From: Streptomyces sp. BR123
Lineage (GTDB): Bacteria > Actinomycetota > Actinomycetes > Streptomycetales > Streptomycetaceae
Direction: 5' to 3'
NCBI RefSeq assembly: GCF_013401435.1
Contig: NZ_JACBGN010000019.1
Span: 1-51,695, forward strand
DNA: 51,695 nucleotides
The notes below the pieces were generated by a model. It searched no databases and was not told the origin of the DNA. It saw nothing but the letters and a program-made list of their open reading frames with translations. The position numbers and the translations under genes are program-made. Positions 32,737-40,092 of the stretch are shown in pieces; within the stretch, counting starts at the first letter, position 1; every line of letters starts with the position of its first letter.

Positions 32737-33912
32737 TTAGGTCGTGCCGTGATCCAGGGTGCCGGCGACGTCGGCGCCCAAGCCGTACCCGGGGCTGTCG
32801 TCGAGGAGTTCCTTGCGCTGGTTGTAGCGCTGGGTTGTGCGGGAGTCCTTGTGGTCGGCCCAGCGTTGGATCTTGTCCGGACGGGCATCGGGCCTCGAGA
32901 GCGCGTGCGTGATGGCGTCGACCTTGGTGCCGTGCGGACCGCGCAGCGGGAGCCCGGCGCGCCTGGCCAGGGACTGGAGGAGTCGCCACACCGCCGGTTC
33001 ATCGAGCTGGCCGCCGGTAGCCGTGCAGAAAAGCCATCCGTCGGTCCGGCCGTCGAGGTACTCCTGGAGTGCATCCCAGGCCACGGGCGGAATGGGCTTC
33101 TTCTTCCGCCCTCCGCCTTTCATCTTCTCCAGGAGCAGGACGCGGTGTCCCCTGTCGTAGCCGAGGTCTTCGACGCGGGCGTTGAGCAGGGAGTCGATGC
33201 GCAGGCAGCAGGTGTAGAGCACGAGGAGCAGAGCGTACGCACGCTTGCGGTATGCCGCGACGCGATGCTCGTCGCGGGCGACGGCCAGGAACCGGGCCCA
33301 CTCCGCTTCGGTGTAGCCGGGCGTGGACGAGTAGTCCGGATCGACGTACGGCCGCTGGACCGCGTCGAAGGGGTTCTTCACCCCGTCGTCGCTGACCTTG
33401 TCCAGGTAGACGAAGAAGCTGGAGGCTGCCGACAGAGCGTTCTTCCGCGAAGCGTCTGAGTACGGCTTGCCGGTGCGGGCCATCTCGCCCCGCCGGCCCC
33501 CCTTGACCGGCACCCACGTCGGGGTGGTCTCCAGGTACATGCGGAAGGTGTCGGCGAGGCCGAACTTCACGGCCATGGGGTGTGTGCCGTGGTCCCGGGC
33601 GAACTCCTCGAACGCGTGGAAGCCACGGGCGTAGGACTTCTGCGTGTTCACCGACCGCTGATGGGCGATCCAGGATGCGGCGAGCGTCGGCAGCATGTCC
33701 TCCTCTCCGTATAGAGCGAGCAGGTGGTCGTACAGCTTCCTCACGTGCTCGGGCCAGAGGTCGCGCGGGTCGTGCCGGAAAGTCGCGAGCGTCGCCCGGG
33801 GTGAGCGGGCAACCTTCGAGCCCGGCATGTCGGGTGATTCACCTGATTCCAGGACATCCTGATCCGATGTCAGCATACCCACAGCATAACCGTAATTATC
33901 CTGTGGGTTCAT
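32737..33912 (-). CDS. Tyrosine site-specific integrase
   Basis: Predicted 391 residues: SAM-like N-terminal domain (WIAHQRSVNTQKSYARGFHAF), catalytic domain with Arg in YTCCLRIDSLL (R238), Lys in LEKMKGGGRKKK (about 263-265), His/Arg near ITHALSR (336-340), His in WADHKDSRTT (H354) and nucleophile in TTQRY (Y363). An ATG at 33876 is an alternative start. This enzyme could integrate the element. No tRNA gene or att repeat is adjacent, and it is divergent from the HTH gene with two operators between. There are few basic tail residues at the C-terminus. Confidence 0.9.
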   Translation of the reverse strand: MNPQDNYGYAVGMLTSDQDVLESGESPDMPGSKVARSPRATLATFRHDPRDLWPEHVRKLYDHLLALYGEEDMLPTLAASWIAHQRSVNTQKSYARGFHAFEEFARDHGTHPMAVKFGLADTFRMYLETTPTWVPVKGGRRGEMARTGKPYSDASRKNALSAASSFFVYLDKVSDDGVKNPFDAVQRPYVDPDYSSTPGYTEAEWARFLAVARDEHRVAAYRKRAYALLLVLYTCCLRIDSLLNARVEDLGYDRGHRVLLLEKMKGGGRKKKPIPPVAWDALQEYLDGRTDGWLFCTATGGQLDEPAVWRLLQSLARRAGLPLRGPHGTKVDAITHALSRPDARPDKIQRWADHKDSRTTQRYNQRKELLDDSPGYGLGADVAGTLDHGTT

Positions 33913-33967
33913 GGCGGAGCCCCGAACGTCATCCTCCGCCTGACGTGCGCGGCCTGTCTGGCTTTGA

Positions 33968-33988
33968 CTGACAGAGCTGCTATGTCAG
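33968..33988. promoter_or_regulatory. Operator dyad A: CTGACA-N9-TGTCAG
   Basis: Perfect inverted hexamers separated by 9 bases, 56 bases from the integrase start. It is identical in arms and spacing to dyad B, 55 bases away. Confidence 0.7.
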
Positions 33989-34022
33989 CTCTGATGGACA
34001 ATCAAGACTGGGCAGTTGTGGT

Positions 34023-34043
34023 CTGACATATATCAATTGTCAG
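34023..34043. promoter_or_regulatory. Operator dyad B: CTGACA-N9-TGTCAG
   Basis: The second copy of the dyad, upstream of the promoter of the HTH gene. A single CTGACA half-site follows at 34051-34056. Confidence 0.7.
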
Positions 34044-34045
34044 CT

Positions 34046-34080
34046 TCAGACTGACAGCGTGTGGGCGTCAGTCCTAGGGT
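34046..34080 (+). promoter_or_regulatory. Promoter of the HTH gene with TCAGACTGACAG motif
   Basis: CTGACA (34051-34056), an 18-base spacer and TAGGGT (34075-34080) lie 7 bases before the ATG, predicting a leaderless or nearly leaderless mRNA. The 12-mer TCAGACTGACAG is identical to that at the T4SS operon promoter. Confidence 0.55.
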
Positions 34081-34087
34081 GACGGGC

Positions 34088-34933
34088 ATGACCGAGACGA
34101 GCCCCCAGGCCGACACGACTCCCGAACCGACGCACCCGTACACCCTGGCCGCCCTGGCGCGCCTCATGCTCTCCAAGGCGCACCGCGATACCGCCGAGAC
34201 CGCACTCAGCCGCATCGGAACCCAGGACGACTCCTCCGCCACGGTCGCGCCGGGCGACTTCGTGCGCCAGGCCACCGAACTGATCCGGCTCGCCGAACAC
34301 ACCCAGCGCTGCGCCGTCGTCTACGAGCGCGAGCGCGGCACCAGCTGGGAGGACATCGGCGACGCCCTGGGCATCACCAAGCAGTCCGCCCACGCCAAGT
34401 TCGCCGAGTACGTCAACGAGTGGGACGAGCCGTTCGACAAGCCCGAGCGGCGGCACCCGGACGGCACCGCCGACGACAGGCGCATCCCCTACGGAGCCCG
34501 CTACGCACCGGGCGCCGCAGTGCCCGCGAACGGCAGCGCCGAGAAGACGGCCGCCGGGCTGGACCGATGGCTGCGCCGGCACGACGGCTGGGCCGACCAG
34601 GAACACCCGGTCAGCGGCAGCCTGCCCCGGTACTCGACCAGCGAGATGGCACTGCTCGTCGGTCGCGCCGCCCACCGCATGCGGATCGACCGGCTGGTGC
34701 CCGACCCCTACGCGGAGGCCGACCTCTGGGACTACCACGCCGAGCTCCAGGAGCGCATGGTCTACGAGAGCGAACACGGGGGCCTCTCCCTCCACCCCAA
34801 GATCAACTACCCCCTGGAAGCCGCCCGCTCCCGGGCCCGCGCCGCAGCCCTGCGCGAGGCCGCCGGCCACGCCAACCTCCGCGACGCCCGGCCCGCCCGA
34901 ACCGGCGCCGCAACCCAGGAGAGCGCCCGATGA
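34088..34933 (+). CDS. HTH-domain protein, candidate regulator of the island
   Basis: Predicted 281 residues. Residues 84-108 (RGTSWEDIGDALGITKQSAHAK) form a sigma-region-4-like helix-turn-helix. The remainder is charged and helical (LLVGRAAHRMRIDRLVPDP, YHAELQERMVYESEHG) with an Arg/Ala-rich C-terminus. ATG 34088 is 7 bases after the predicted -10, with no Shine-Dalgarno, so it may be leaderless. It overlaps the next gene by four bases. Its site next to two identical operator dyads suggests it controls its own gene, the integrase and possibly the T4SS operon; this is inference. Confidence 0.7.
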   Translation: MTETSPQADTTPEPTHPYTLAALARLMLSKAHRDTAETALSRIGTQDDSSATVAPGDFVRQATELIRLAEHTQRCAVVYERERGTSWEDIGDALGITKQSAHAKFAEYVNEWDEPFDKPERRHPDGTADDRRIPYGARYAPGAAVPANGSAEKTAAGLDRWLRRHDGWADQEHPVSGSLPRYSTSEMALLVGRAAHRMRIDRLVPDPYAEADLWDYHAELQERMVYESEHGGLSLHPKINYPLEAARSRARAAALREAAGHANLRDARPARTGAATQESAR

Positions 34934-35226
34934 CCGAATCCGCCGAGCCGAAGCGGCCGATGTCCCAGAAGACGGCCCGCGAATTCATCGCCGACGCACA
35001 CCTCGTTCTCCGGGACCGCGAGACCCGCCACTACGAGGTCGTCACCGAACGCGGCACCGTCTTCGGCCACGTCGAGCCCGCCTACAAGGCCGGACTCCGA
35101 TCCGGCTGGGCCGCAGGCACCATCCGCCCCGCCAACCTGCCCGTACACGCCACCCGTGACCAGGCTGGAGCCGAGGCTCTGCGGCAGTGGATCGCGCTGG
35201 CCATCGCCAAGCCCAGGCAGGTTTGA
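34930..35226 (+). CDS. Small hypothetical protein (98 aa), coupled to the HTH gene
   Basis: ATG overlaps the HTH gene stop. The product (KTAREFIADAHLVLRDRETRHYEVV, GTVFGHVEPAYKAGLRSGW, TRDQAGAEALRQWIALA) looks like a compact alpha/beta protein. No family is recognised. It is probably cotranslated with the HTH protein. The next gene is convergent. Confidence 0.65.
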   Translation: MTESAEPKRPMSQKTAREFIADAHLVLRDRETRHYEVVTERGTVFGHVEPAYKAGLRSGWAAGTIRPANLPVHATRDQAGAEALRQWIALAIAKPRQV

Positions 35227-35260
35227 ACCTGGCGCCCTACATGGAGGACGTTATCCATGG

Positions 35261-35602
35261 TCAGGCAGATGCTTGATTCGGCTGATCTTCAGCAGCCTTC
35301 TTTCGCTCGGCCAGCTTGCCAAGTTGAAAAGTGATGAGGGCTGCCATGATGGGTGCCACTGTCTGCAGCCAGCTGCGGGCGGTCTCGAATCTTTGTTTAG
35401 GCTGCGTCACCGCTACGTGGAGTGTTACCTGTCCACCCGGAATGGCCATGGGAACACTGCTGGTGGGCGCGGGGCTTGGCGCCACAGAGCTCGGTGCCGT
35501 GACTGTGGGCTGAGGGGAAGGGGTCCGGATCCCTTCTTCGATACCGAGGGGAATGAGACTCGCGAGTGCCGCCACGAGGGCTGCTGCTACGCCGAGGAGC
35601 AT
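35261..35602 (-). CDS. Putative two-span membrane protein (113 aa), possibly a fragment
   Basis: From ATG 35602: MLLGVAAALVAALASLIPLG is a membrane span, followed by a Pro/Ser/Thr-rich extracellular stretch, a strand-like GGQVTLHVAVTQPKQRF and a second span TVAPIMAALITFQLGKLA with a charged tail. The frame continues upstream to 35827 but there it is antisense-like to the resolvase. The ribosome site is weak, and the N-terminus may have been lost at the resolvase junction near 35640. The function is unknown. Confidence 0.45.
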   Translation of the reverse strand: MLLGVAAALVAALASLIPLGIEEGIRTPSPQPTVTAPSSVAPSPAPTSSVPMAIPGGQVTLHVAVTQPKQRFETARSWLQTVAPIMAALITFQLGKLAERKKAAEDQPNQASA

Positions 35603-35639
35603 TTGCACCCAAAAAGACTTGGTGCGTGACGGCGTATGA

Positions 35640-36305
35640 GACGGCTGGCTGGGACTTCTCCCGGATGTACTCGCGCTCGGACTCCGCCATGCCGGCGAAG
35701 AAGGCGAACAGGGCGGCGCCGTGCCCGGAGGGATCGTAGACGCCCTTGAGCGGGCCGGTGAGGAGTTCGAGCTCGATGTCGTGGTGACGCAGGTCCTCGG
35801 CGATGGTGAGGAGTTCGGCGGCGCCACGGCCCAGGCGCTTCATCTCGTGGACGGTAAAGATGACCCGCTGGTGGGGGACGGCCTTCTTGATGGTGCGGGC
35901 GAAGTCCATGGCTTTGGTGAACTCCGGCCGGACTTTGATGCGGGTGCTGATCTTCTCCGAGAAGACCGGATCGCACCCGGCCTCGTCGAGCGCGTCGAGC
36001 TGGCTCTGGAGCTCCTGCTGCGCGGTCGAGCAGCGCGCGTACCCGACGCGGGTCGGCTTCGTCGCGGCCTCCGGCGCTGCGGCGTCGATCGCGGGGCCCA
36101 TCTCCCAGGCGCGGCTGGGGCCGCGGTCGGCGGGGGTGCGGACTTCGAGTTCGGCGCGGAGCTGGGGGACGAGCATGAAGCGCGGGGTGTGGTACTTCGG
36201 GGCGACTTTGCCGCCGCGGGTGCGGCAGGTGCTTCCGGCGGGGGCGGAGCAGGTGGGGCAGTCGAACTGTTCGACGGCGGCGGCCGGTTCGGCAAGCTCT
36301 GACAT
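35640..36305 (-). pseudogene. Serine recombinase (resolvase/invertase), C-truncated
   Basis: ATG 36305. An N-terminal zinc-finger-like part (FDCPTCSAPAGSTCRTRGG) precedes the resolvase catalytic domain: RVGYARCSTAQQELQSQLDAL (nucleophile Ser in CST), FSEKISTRIKVRPEF, VIFTVHEMKRLGRGAAELL and FFAGMAESEREYIREKS. After that the frame continues with an unnatural Ser/Arg-rich tail to 35397. The normal DNA-binding HTH at the C-terminus is missing. The break lies near 35640-35660, where a membrane-protein sequence begins in another frame. Candidate res sites lie just upstream. Confidence 0.75.
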
Positions 36306-36309
36306 GTCG

Positions 36310-36436
36310 CAGAACCTATCGCGAGAGTCTTTGTGTGAGTGCCGTTTTGCGAGAGGTTCTGAGAACGGCGGTTGGGGGCAAACCGGACACGTTCCGGCGG
36401 GGCTCGCGGTTTCGCAGAACTAACCATTTCTGCGAA
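36310..36436. repeat. Candidate res sites upstream of the resolvase
   Basis: CAGAACCTATCGC (36310-36322) and GCGAGAGGTTCTG (36349-36361) are inverted with one mismatch. TTCGCAGAA (36411-36419) and TTCTGCGAA (36428-36436) are a perfect inverted pair with an 8-base core. All share the CAGAAC/GTTCTG half-site, as expected for resolvase subsites. Confidence 0.55.
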
Positions 36437-36760
36437 CACGAAGCGTGACTCCCTTAACACGGGTGCCGCCTGCCGCGCGGCAGGGCAAGTCACCCTGCCG
36501 ACGAACGGTTTCGGGGCTGCGGTTGCGGCGGGCACGTCACCCGGAGGTCGTGGCTTTCGGCTCTGGTCCGAATTGGGCCGTAGAGGCGAGTCCGCTACTG
36601 CATCGGGGCGCCTTCCCGGTGCCGTCACCGGTTCCGCCGTCAGGGTGCGGCCGATGATGTGGGGCGAATCTGCCGGGCCCCCGGGGGCGCTCAGACAGAC
36701 CGAAGGCGCTGCCCGTGCCCCGGTCGGGTTCACCTGCCGAATCCGATCCGAAGGAGGGCC
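36437..36760. other. Intergenic stretch without a supported gene
   Basis: The stretch separates the island edge from the secreted peptidase. It is GC-rich with small dyads (for example GCCGCGCGGC) but no frame with a ribosome site. It probably carries the peptidase promoter. Confidence 0.4.
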
Positions 36761-38038
36761 ATGCGGCCCGTGCAGATCCTGCGGTTGCTCCTGGGGGCCG
36801 TGCCCCTCGTGGCGACCCTTGCCCTGGTCCCTGGCGCCGTAGACGCCCAGGCAACGGAGCCCGGGGGCCGACCGGCCCCGGTGGTGGTCACCGTGCCGGC
36901 AGCAAGACCGCCAGAAAGACCGGCGACGTCGAAGCCGGTGTGTACGCCTAAGCCGGGCCGAGCCACCTGTCAGTCCCTGGTCCGCACCGACCTCCCGGCG
37001 GTGAGGAGCCTGACCCCGGGGTCCCTGCCAGCCGGGTACGGGCCTCCCCACATCCGCCGTATCTACCAGCTGCCCTTCGGTGGTGGGGGCCGCACGGTGG
37101 CGATCGTCAGCGCCTTCCACTACCCCACCGCCGAGGCCGACCTCGCCGAATACCGCCGCACGTACGGCCTGCCGCCGTGCACCACCGCCAACGGCTGCTT
37201 CGACCAGGTCTACGCGACCGGCGTCCAGCCGCCCGTCGATGCCGGCTGGGCGCTGGAGAGCGCCATCGACATCGAGGCGGTCAGCGCGTCCTGCCCCCGC
37301 TGCCGCATCGTGCTCGTAGAAGCCGCCAGCGACGTCATCGGCGATCTGCTCAACGCGGTGACCGTGGCCCGCACGGGCGTGCCGGGCGTCTTCCCGCCGG
37401 CGAAGTTCATCTCCATGAGCTGGGGCGACGGGGAGAACCCCGTCCAGCCGGTCATCGATCCGACCTACTTTGACTTCCCCGGCGTCGCTTTCGTCGCGTC
37501 CTCCGGCAACACCGGTGGTGTCCCCGACTGGCCCGCCCTGTCCAAGTTCGTCACCGCCGCCGGCGGCACCCGCATCAACGAGGTTGCGAACCCGGTACCG
37601 GGCCCGCAGCGCACCCGTCCCCGCCCCTATTACGAAACCGCCTGGTCCGGCTCCGGCTCCGGCTGCACCCAGTTCCAGCCCAAGCCGGTCTGGCAGGCCG
37701 ACACGATCTGCCCCACCACTCGCACCAGCGTGGACGTCTCCGCGCTCGCCGACCCGACCACCGGCATCTCCATCTACACCACGACCCCCACACCCGACAA
37801 CCAAACGGGCTGGCTGATCGCCGGCGGCACCAGCGTCGCCTCCCCCCTGATCGCCGGCATCTACGCCCAGGCCGGCAACCCTGGACCAAACGACCGCCCC
37901 AACTCCTACCCCTACGCCAACCGCCGGTTCTTCTGGGACATCAACGTGGGCACCGCCGGCGCCTTCTCCGCCGGCCTCGGCTACGACGCCCCCACCGGGG
38001 TCGGCAGCCCCCGCGGAGTCCGCGGCTTCCGGCGCTGA
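36761..38038 (+). CDS. Secreted S53 (sedolisin-like) serine-carboxyl peptidase
   Basis: Predicted 425 residues; ATG 36761 follows AAGGAGGG. A signal peptide spans 1-30. The catalytic triad of S53 enzymes is visible: Glu166 and Asp170 in ALESAIDIE, and Ser358 in AGGTSVASP. SMSWGDGE supplies the oxyanion region. Sedolisins cleave proteins at acid pH and normally carry a pro-domain of about 170-200 residues; here only about 65 residues lie between the signal and the domain, so the pro-domain is reduced or absent. It is likely secreted. It is not part of an operon. Confidence 0.85.
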   Translation: MRPVQILRLLLGAVPLVATLALVPGAVDAQATEPGGRPAPVVVTVPAARPPERPATSKPVCTPKPGRATCQSLVRTDLPAVRSLTPGSLPAGYGPPHIRRIYQLPFGGGGRTVAIVSAFHYPTAEADLAEYRRTYGLPPCTTANGCFDQVYATGVQPPVDAGWALESAIDIEAVSASCPRCRIVLVEAASDVIGDLLNAVTVARTGVPGVFPPAKFISMSWGDGENPVQPVIDPTYFDFPGVAFVASSGNTGGVPDWPALSKFVTAAGGTRINEVANPVPGPQRTRPRPYYETAWSGSGSGCTQFQPKPVWQADTICPTTRTSVDVSALADPTTGISIYTTTPTPDNQTGWLIAGGTSVASPLIAGIYAQAGNPGPNDRPNSYPYANRRFFWDINVGTAGAFSAGLGYDAPTGVGSPRGVRGFRR

Positions 38039-38323
38039 CCCAGACCGGAACGACAACCAGGCGGCGCCCGACCAGGACCACCTGGCCGGGCGCCGAACTG
38101 TCCCCTGCATCGGAGCCGCTGCGGACGATCAAGCAGCTGGCCGGGCACGGCGGCCAGCATCTATCCGCCCTCACTGTGTGAGCCGTTGCAAGCCCGGACC
38201 TTCGTGACGGCTCCCCCGGGCTACGGCCCGGCCGTTGCTCCGACGCCAACGACTCGTTGAGCCGAACGAGTGGCACAGGGGTGTGGCCGATGATGGGCTG
38301 ACTGTAAAGGGGTGGGCACCCGG
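38039..38323. other. Intergenic stretch before the Tn3 fragment
   Basis: No gene is supported. The left terminal repeat of the Tn3-family element may lie here, but I could not identify a 38-base repeat by eye because its partner is missing. Confidence 0.35.
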
Positions 38324-39262
38324 ATGGCGCGTGATCTGGGCCTGGACGAGGTTGTCGACCACTTCACGCTCAACAGCGAGGAGACCGGGTGGCTGCGGAA
38401 CAAGACCGGCGCCACCCGGCTCGGTTTCGCGGTGCAGCTGAAGTTCCTGCTCTGGCGCGGGCGGTTCCCGAAGATGCGGCTGGAGCTGCCGCGCGACGCG
38501 GTGGAGCATGTTGCCCGCCAGCTCGGCGTCGACGCCGGTGAGCTGGCCGCGTACGACTTCACCTCCCGGACCGCCCAGCGGCACCGAACTGAGCTGCGGG
38601 AGCTGACCGGCTGGCACGAGTGCACCCGTACCGACCTGGTGAAGCTCACCTCCTGGCTGGTCGATGAGATCTGGCACGACGAGCGGCGCGAGGAGCCGAT
38701 CCGCGCCGAGCTGCTGGGGCAGATGCGCACCAACCTGATCGAGCCGCCCACGGCCGACCGGGTCACCACCATCGTCCGCTCCGCGCTCCACCAGGCCGAG
38801 GAACGCGCGATCGAAGAGGTCGCCGCCCGGCTGGCGCGGGCCGACGGGTGCACGCGACGGCTGGACGCGCTGGTGTTCACAGACGTCGACGACGACCAGG
38901 ACGACACCGAGCCCGGCGACGAGAGTGAAGCCGTCGAGGCCGTCTTGTCGCAGATCAAAGCCCACCCGGGCAACGTCAGCCTGAACTCGCTGCTGGAGGA
39001 GATCGCCAAGCTCAAGCAGGTCCGCGCCCTGGCGGTGCCAGCCGACGCCTTCGCCCGGATCGGGCCGCAGGTCATCGACGCCTGGCGAGCCCGCGCGGCG
39101 GCGTCCTCGCCCAGCCACCTTCGGCGCTTCAGCCCTGAGGTGCGGCACGTGCTGCTCGCCGCGCTGGTCTTCCGCCGCGAGCGGGAGATCACCGACACCC
39201 TGGTGGAGCTGCTGAATTCCACCGTGCACCGCATCAATGCCCGCGCCGAGAAGAAGGTCACC
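38324..39262 (+). pseudogene. Tn3-family transposase, N-terminal fragment (DUF4158)
   Basis: About 312 residues match the non-catalytic N-terminal region of Tn3-type transposases: DEVVDHFTLNSEETGWL, ATRLGFAVQLKFLLWRGRFP, VEHVARQLGVDAGELAAYDF, and at the end RREREITDTLVELLNSTVHRINARAEKKVT. Full-length proteins have about 1000 residues with the DDE domain in the C-terminal half. After KKVT at about 39262 the frame continues for only a few unrelated codons, so the element is truncated and inactive. Confidence 0.85.
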
Positions 39263-39324
39263 TGGCCCAGACATCCGGCCCGACCGTCTCCCCGACCCAC
39301 TCCCCTTGAACCACGAAAACGAGT

Positions 39325-39354
39325 CTGGCCCCGCCGCTGACACGGCGGGGCCAG
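39325..39354. terminator. Terminator hairpin, 12-bp perfect stem
   Basis: CTGGCCCCGCCG (39325-39336) and CGGCGGGGCCAG (39343-39354) flank a 6-base loop. It lies between the Tn3 fragment and the convergent membrane-protein gene. Bases 39355-39563 hold no supported gene. Confidence 0.75.
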
Positions 39355-39563
39355 AACCCAACATTTTCATCAGTCTTCTAGGACTCCGGGGCCGGGCCAG
39401 GCGGTATCGCTGTCCGCCTTCCTGGTCGGCAGCGCGCCAGCGGTACGGTCCGGGTGCCGCGACTGCCGTGACGACCGCCACCGTCTGCGGGCGGGCGTCC
39501 TCCGTTCTCCTGGGCGTCTTCTCCTCGCGCGCCACCGATGACCGGGTCGGCGCGACGGGAGGA

Positions 39564-39950
39564 TCAGCTCTCGACGGACTTCCCGGACGTCTCTTCCGGA
39601 AGGTTCTCCCACTGCGGCGCCGTGGCGGGTCGCCGCCCGAACCGCTCGGCGGCCTGTCGGACCGCCCGGGCGGCGAGGCCCAACAGGAACGCCTGGAAGA
39701 GGTAGGAGAACAGCAGGATGAACCACACGACCGCATCCGATTCCGGCGCCCATTCCCCGGCGGCGTTGACCATCGCGATGAGGGCGGCCCCCGTGGGCAC
39801 GGCGAGCAGCAGGGCCCACAGCCCGGCAGTCTGGCTGCCGTCGTCGCCGGCGCCGATCAGCAGCAGGAAGCCGGCGAGGCCGAGGTAGGCCCGCGAGAGC
39901 CAGTTTCCGAAGGTGATGCCGACGATCGTGCGCAGCTTTCCGGAACGCAA
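39564..39950 (-). CDS. Small polytopic membrane protein (128 aa)
   Basis: Three hydrophobic spans: SRAYLGLAGFLLLIGA, GLWALLLAVPTGAALIAMVNAA and VVWFILLFSYLFQAFLLGLAARA, with a basic N-terminus and a polar C-tail. TTG at 39950 is preceded by AGGAG at 6 bases, so I prefer it; an upstream ATG at 40007 adds a His/Pro-rich segment without a ribosome site. The function is unknown. Confidence 0.65.
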   Translation of the reverse strand: MRSGKLRTIVGITFGNWLSRAYLGLAGFLLLIGAGDDGSQTAGLWALLLAVPTGAALIAMVNAAGEWAPESDAVVWFILLFSYLFQAFLLGLAARAVRQAAERFGRRPATAPQWENLPEETSGKSVES

Positions 39951-40092
39951 GGGGTTCTCCTGGTGGTGGTGCCCGGGGCGGGCGGTCAGCCCGCGTGTGA
40001 CCGCCATGGTGATCCCGCCCGGGCGGCCGCGTCAGAGTACGCGTACTCAGAGCGTCCGGCTGTCCTACTCGTTCGGGGCCGGTCAGCATCGG

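Larger units (their letters stand above)
11406..36436. mobile_element. Conjugative-element-like genomic island (approximate limits)
   Basis: The interval holds WP-repeat mobilisation-type proteins, a complete-looking T4SS-like operon, a VirD4 coupling ATPase, a tyrosine integrase plus a second integrase fragment, a serine resolvase with candidate res sites, a zeta toxin pair, and phage/plasmid-type genes. Two distant promoters share a 12-base motif. No tRNA or direct repeat marking att sites was seen, and several genes are broken, so this may be a decayed or composite element. The limits are set by the palindrome on the left and the res-like sites on the right and are only inferred. Confidence 0.55.

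Noticed and set aside
34930..35226. Small gene after the HTH gene as an antitoxin
   Set aside because: Size fits, but there is no toxin partner next to it and no antitoxin motif; left as unknown.
35840..38110. 756-codon minus frame across the peptidase and resolvase
   Set aside because: Runs antisense through the S53 peptidase and out of frame through the resolvase; composition is unnatural.
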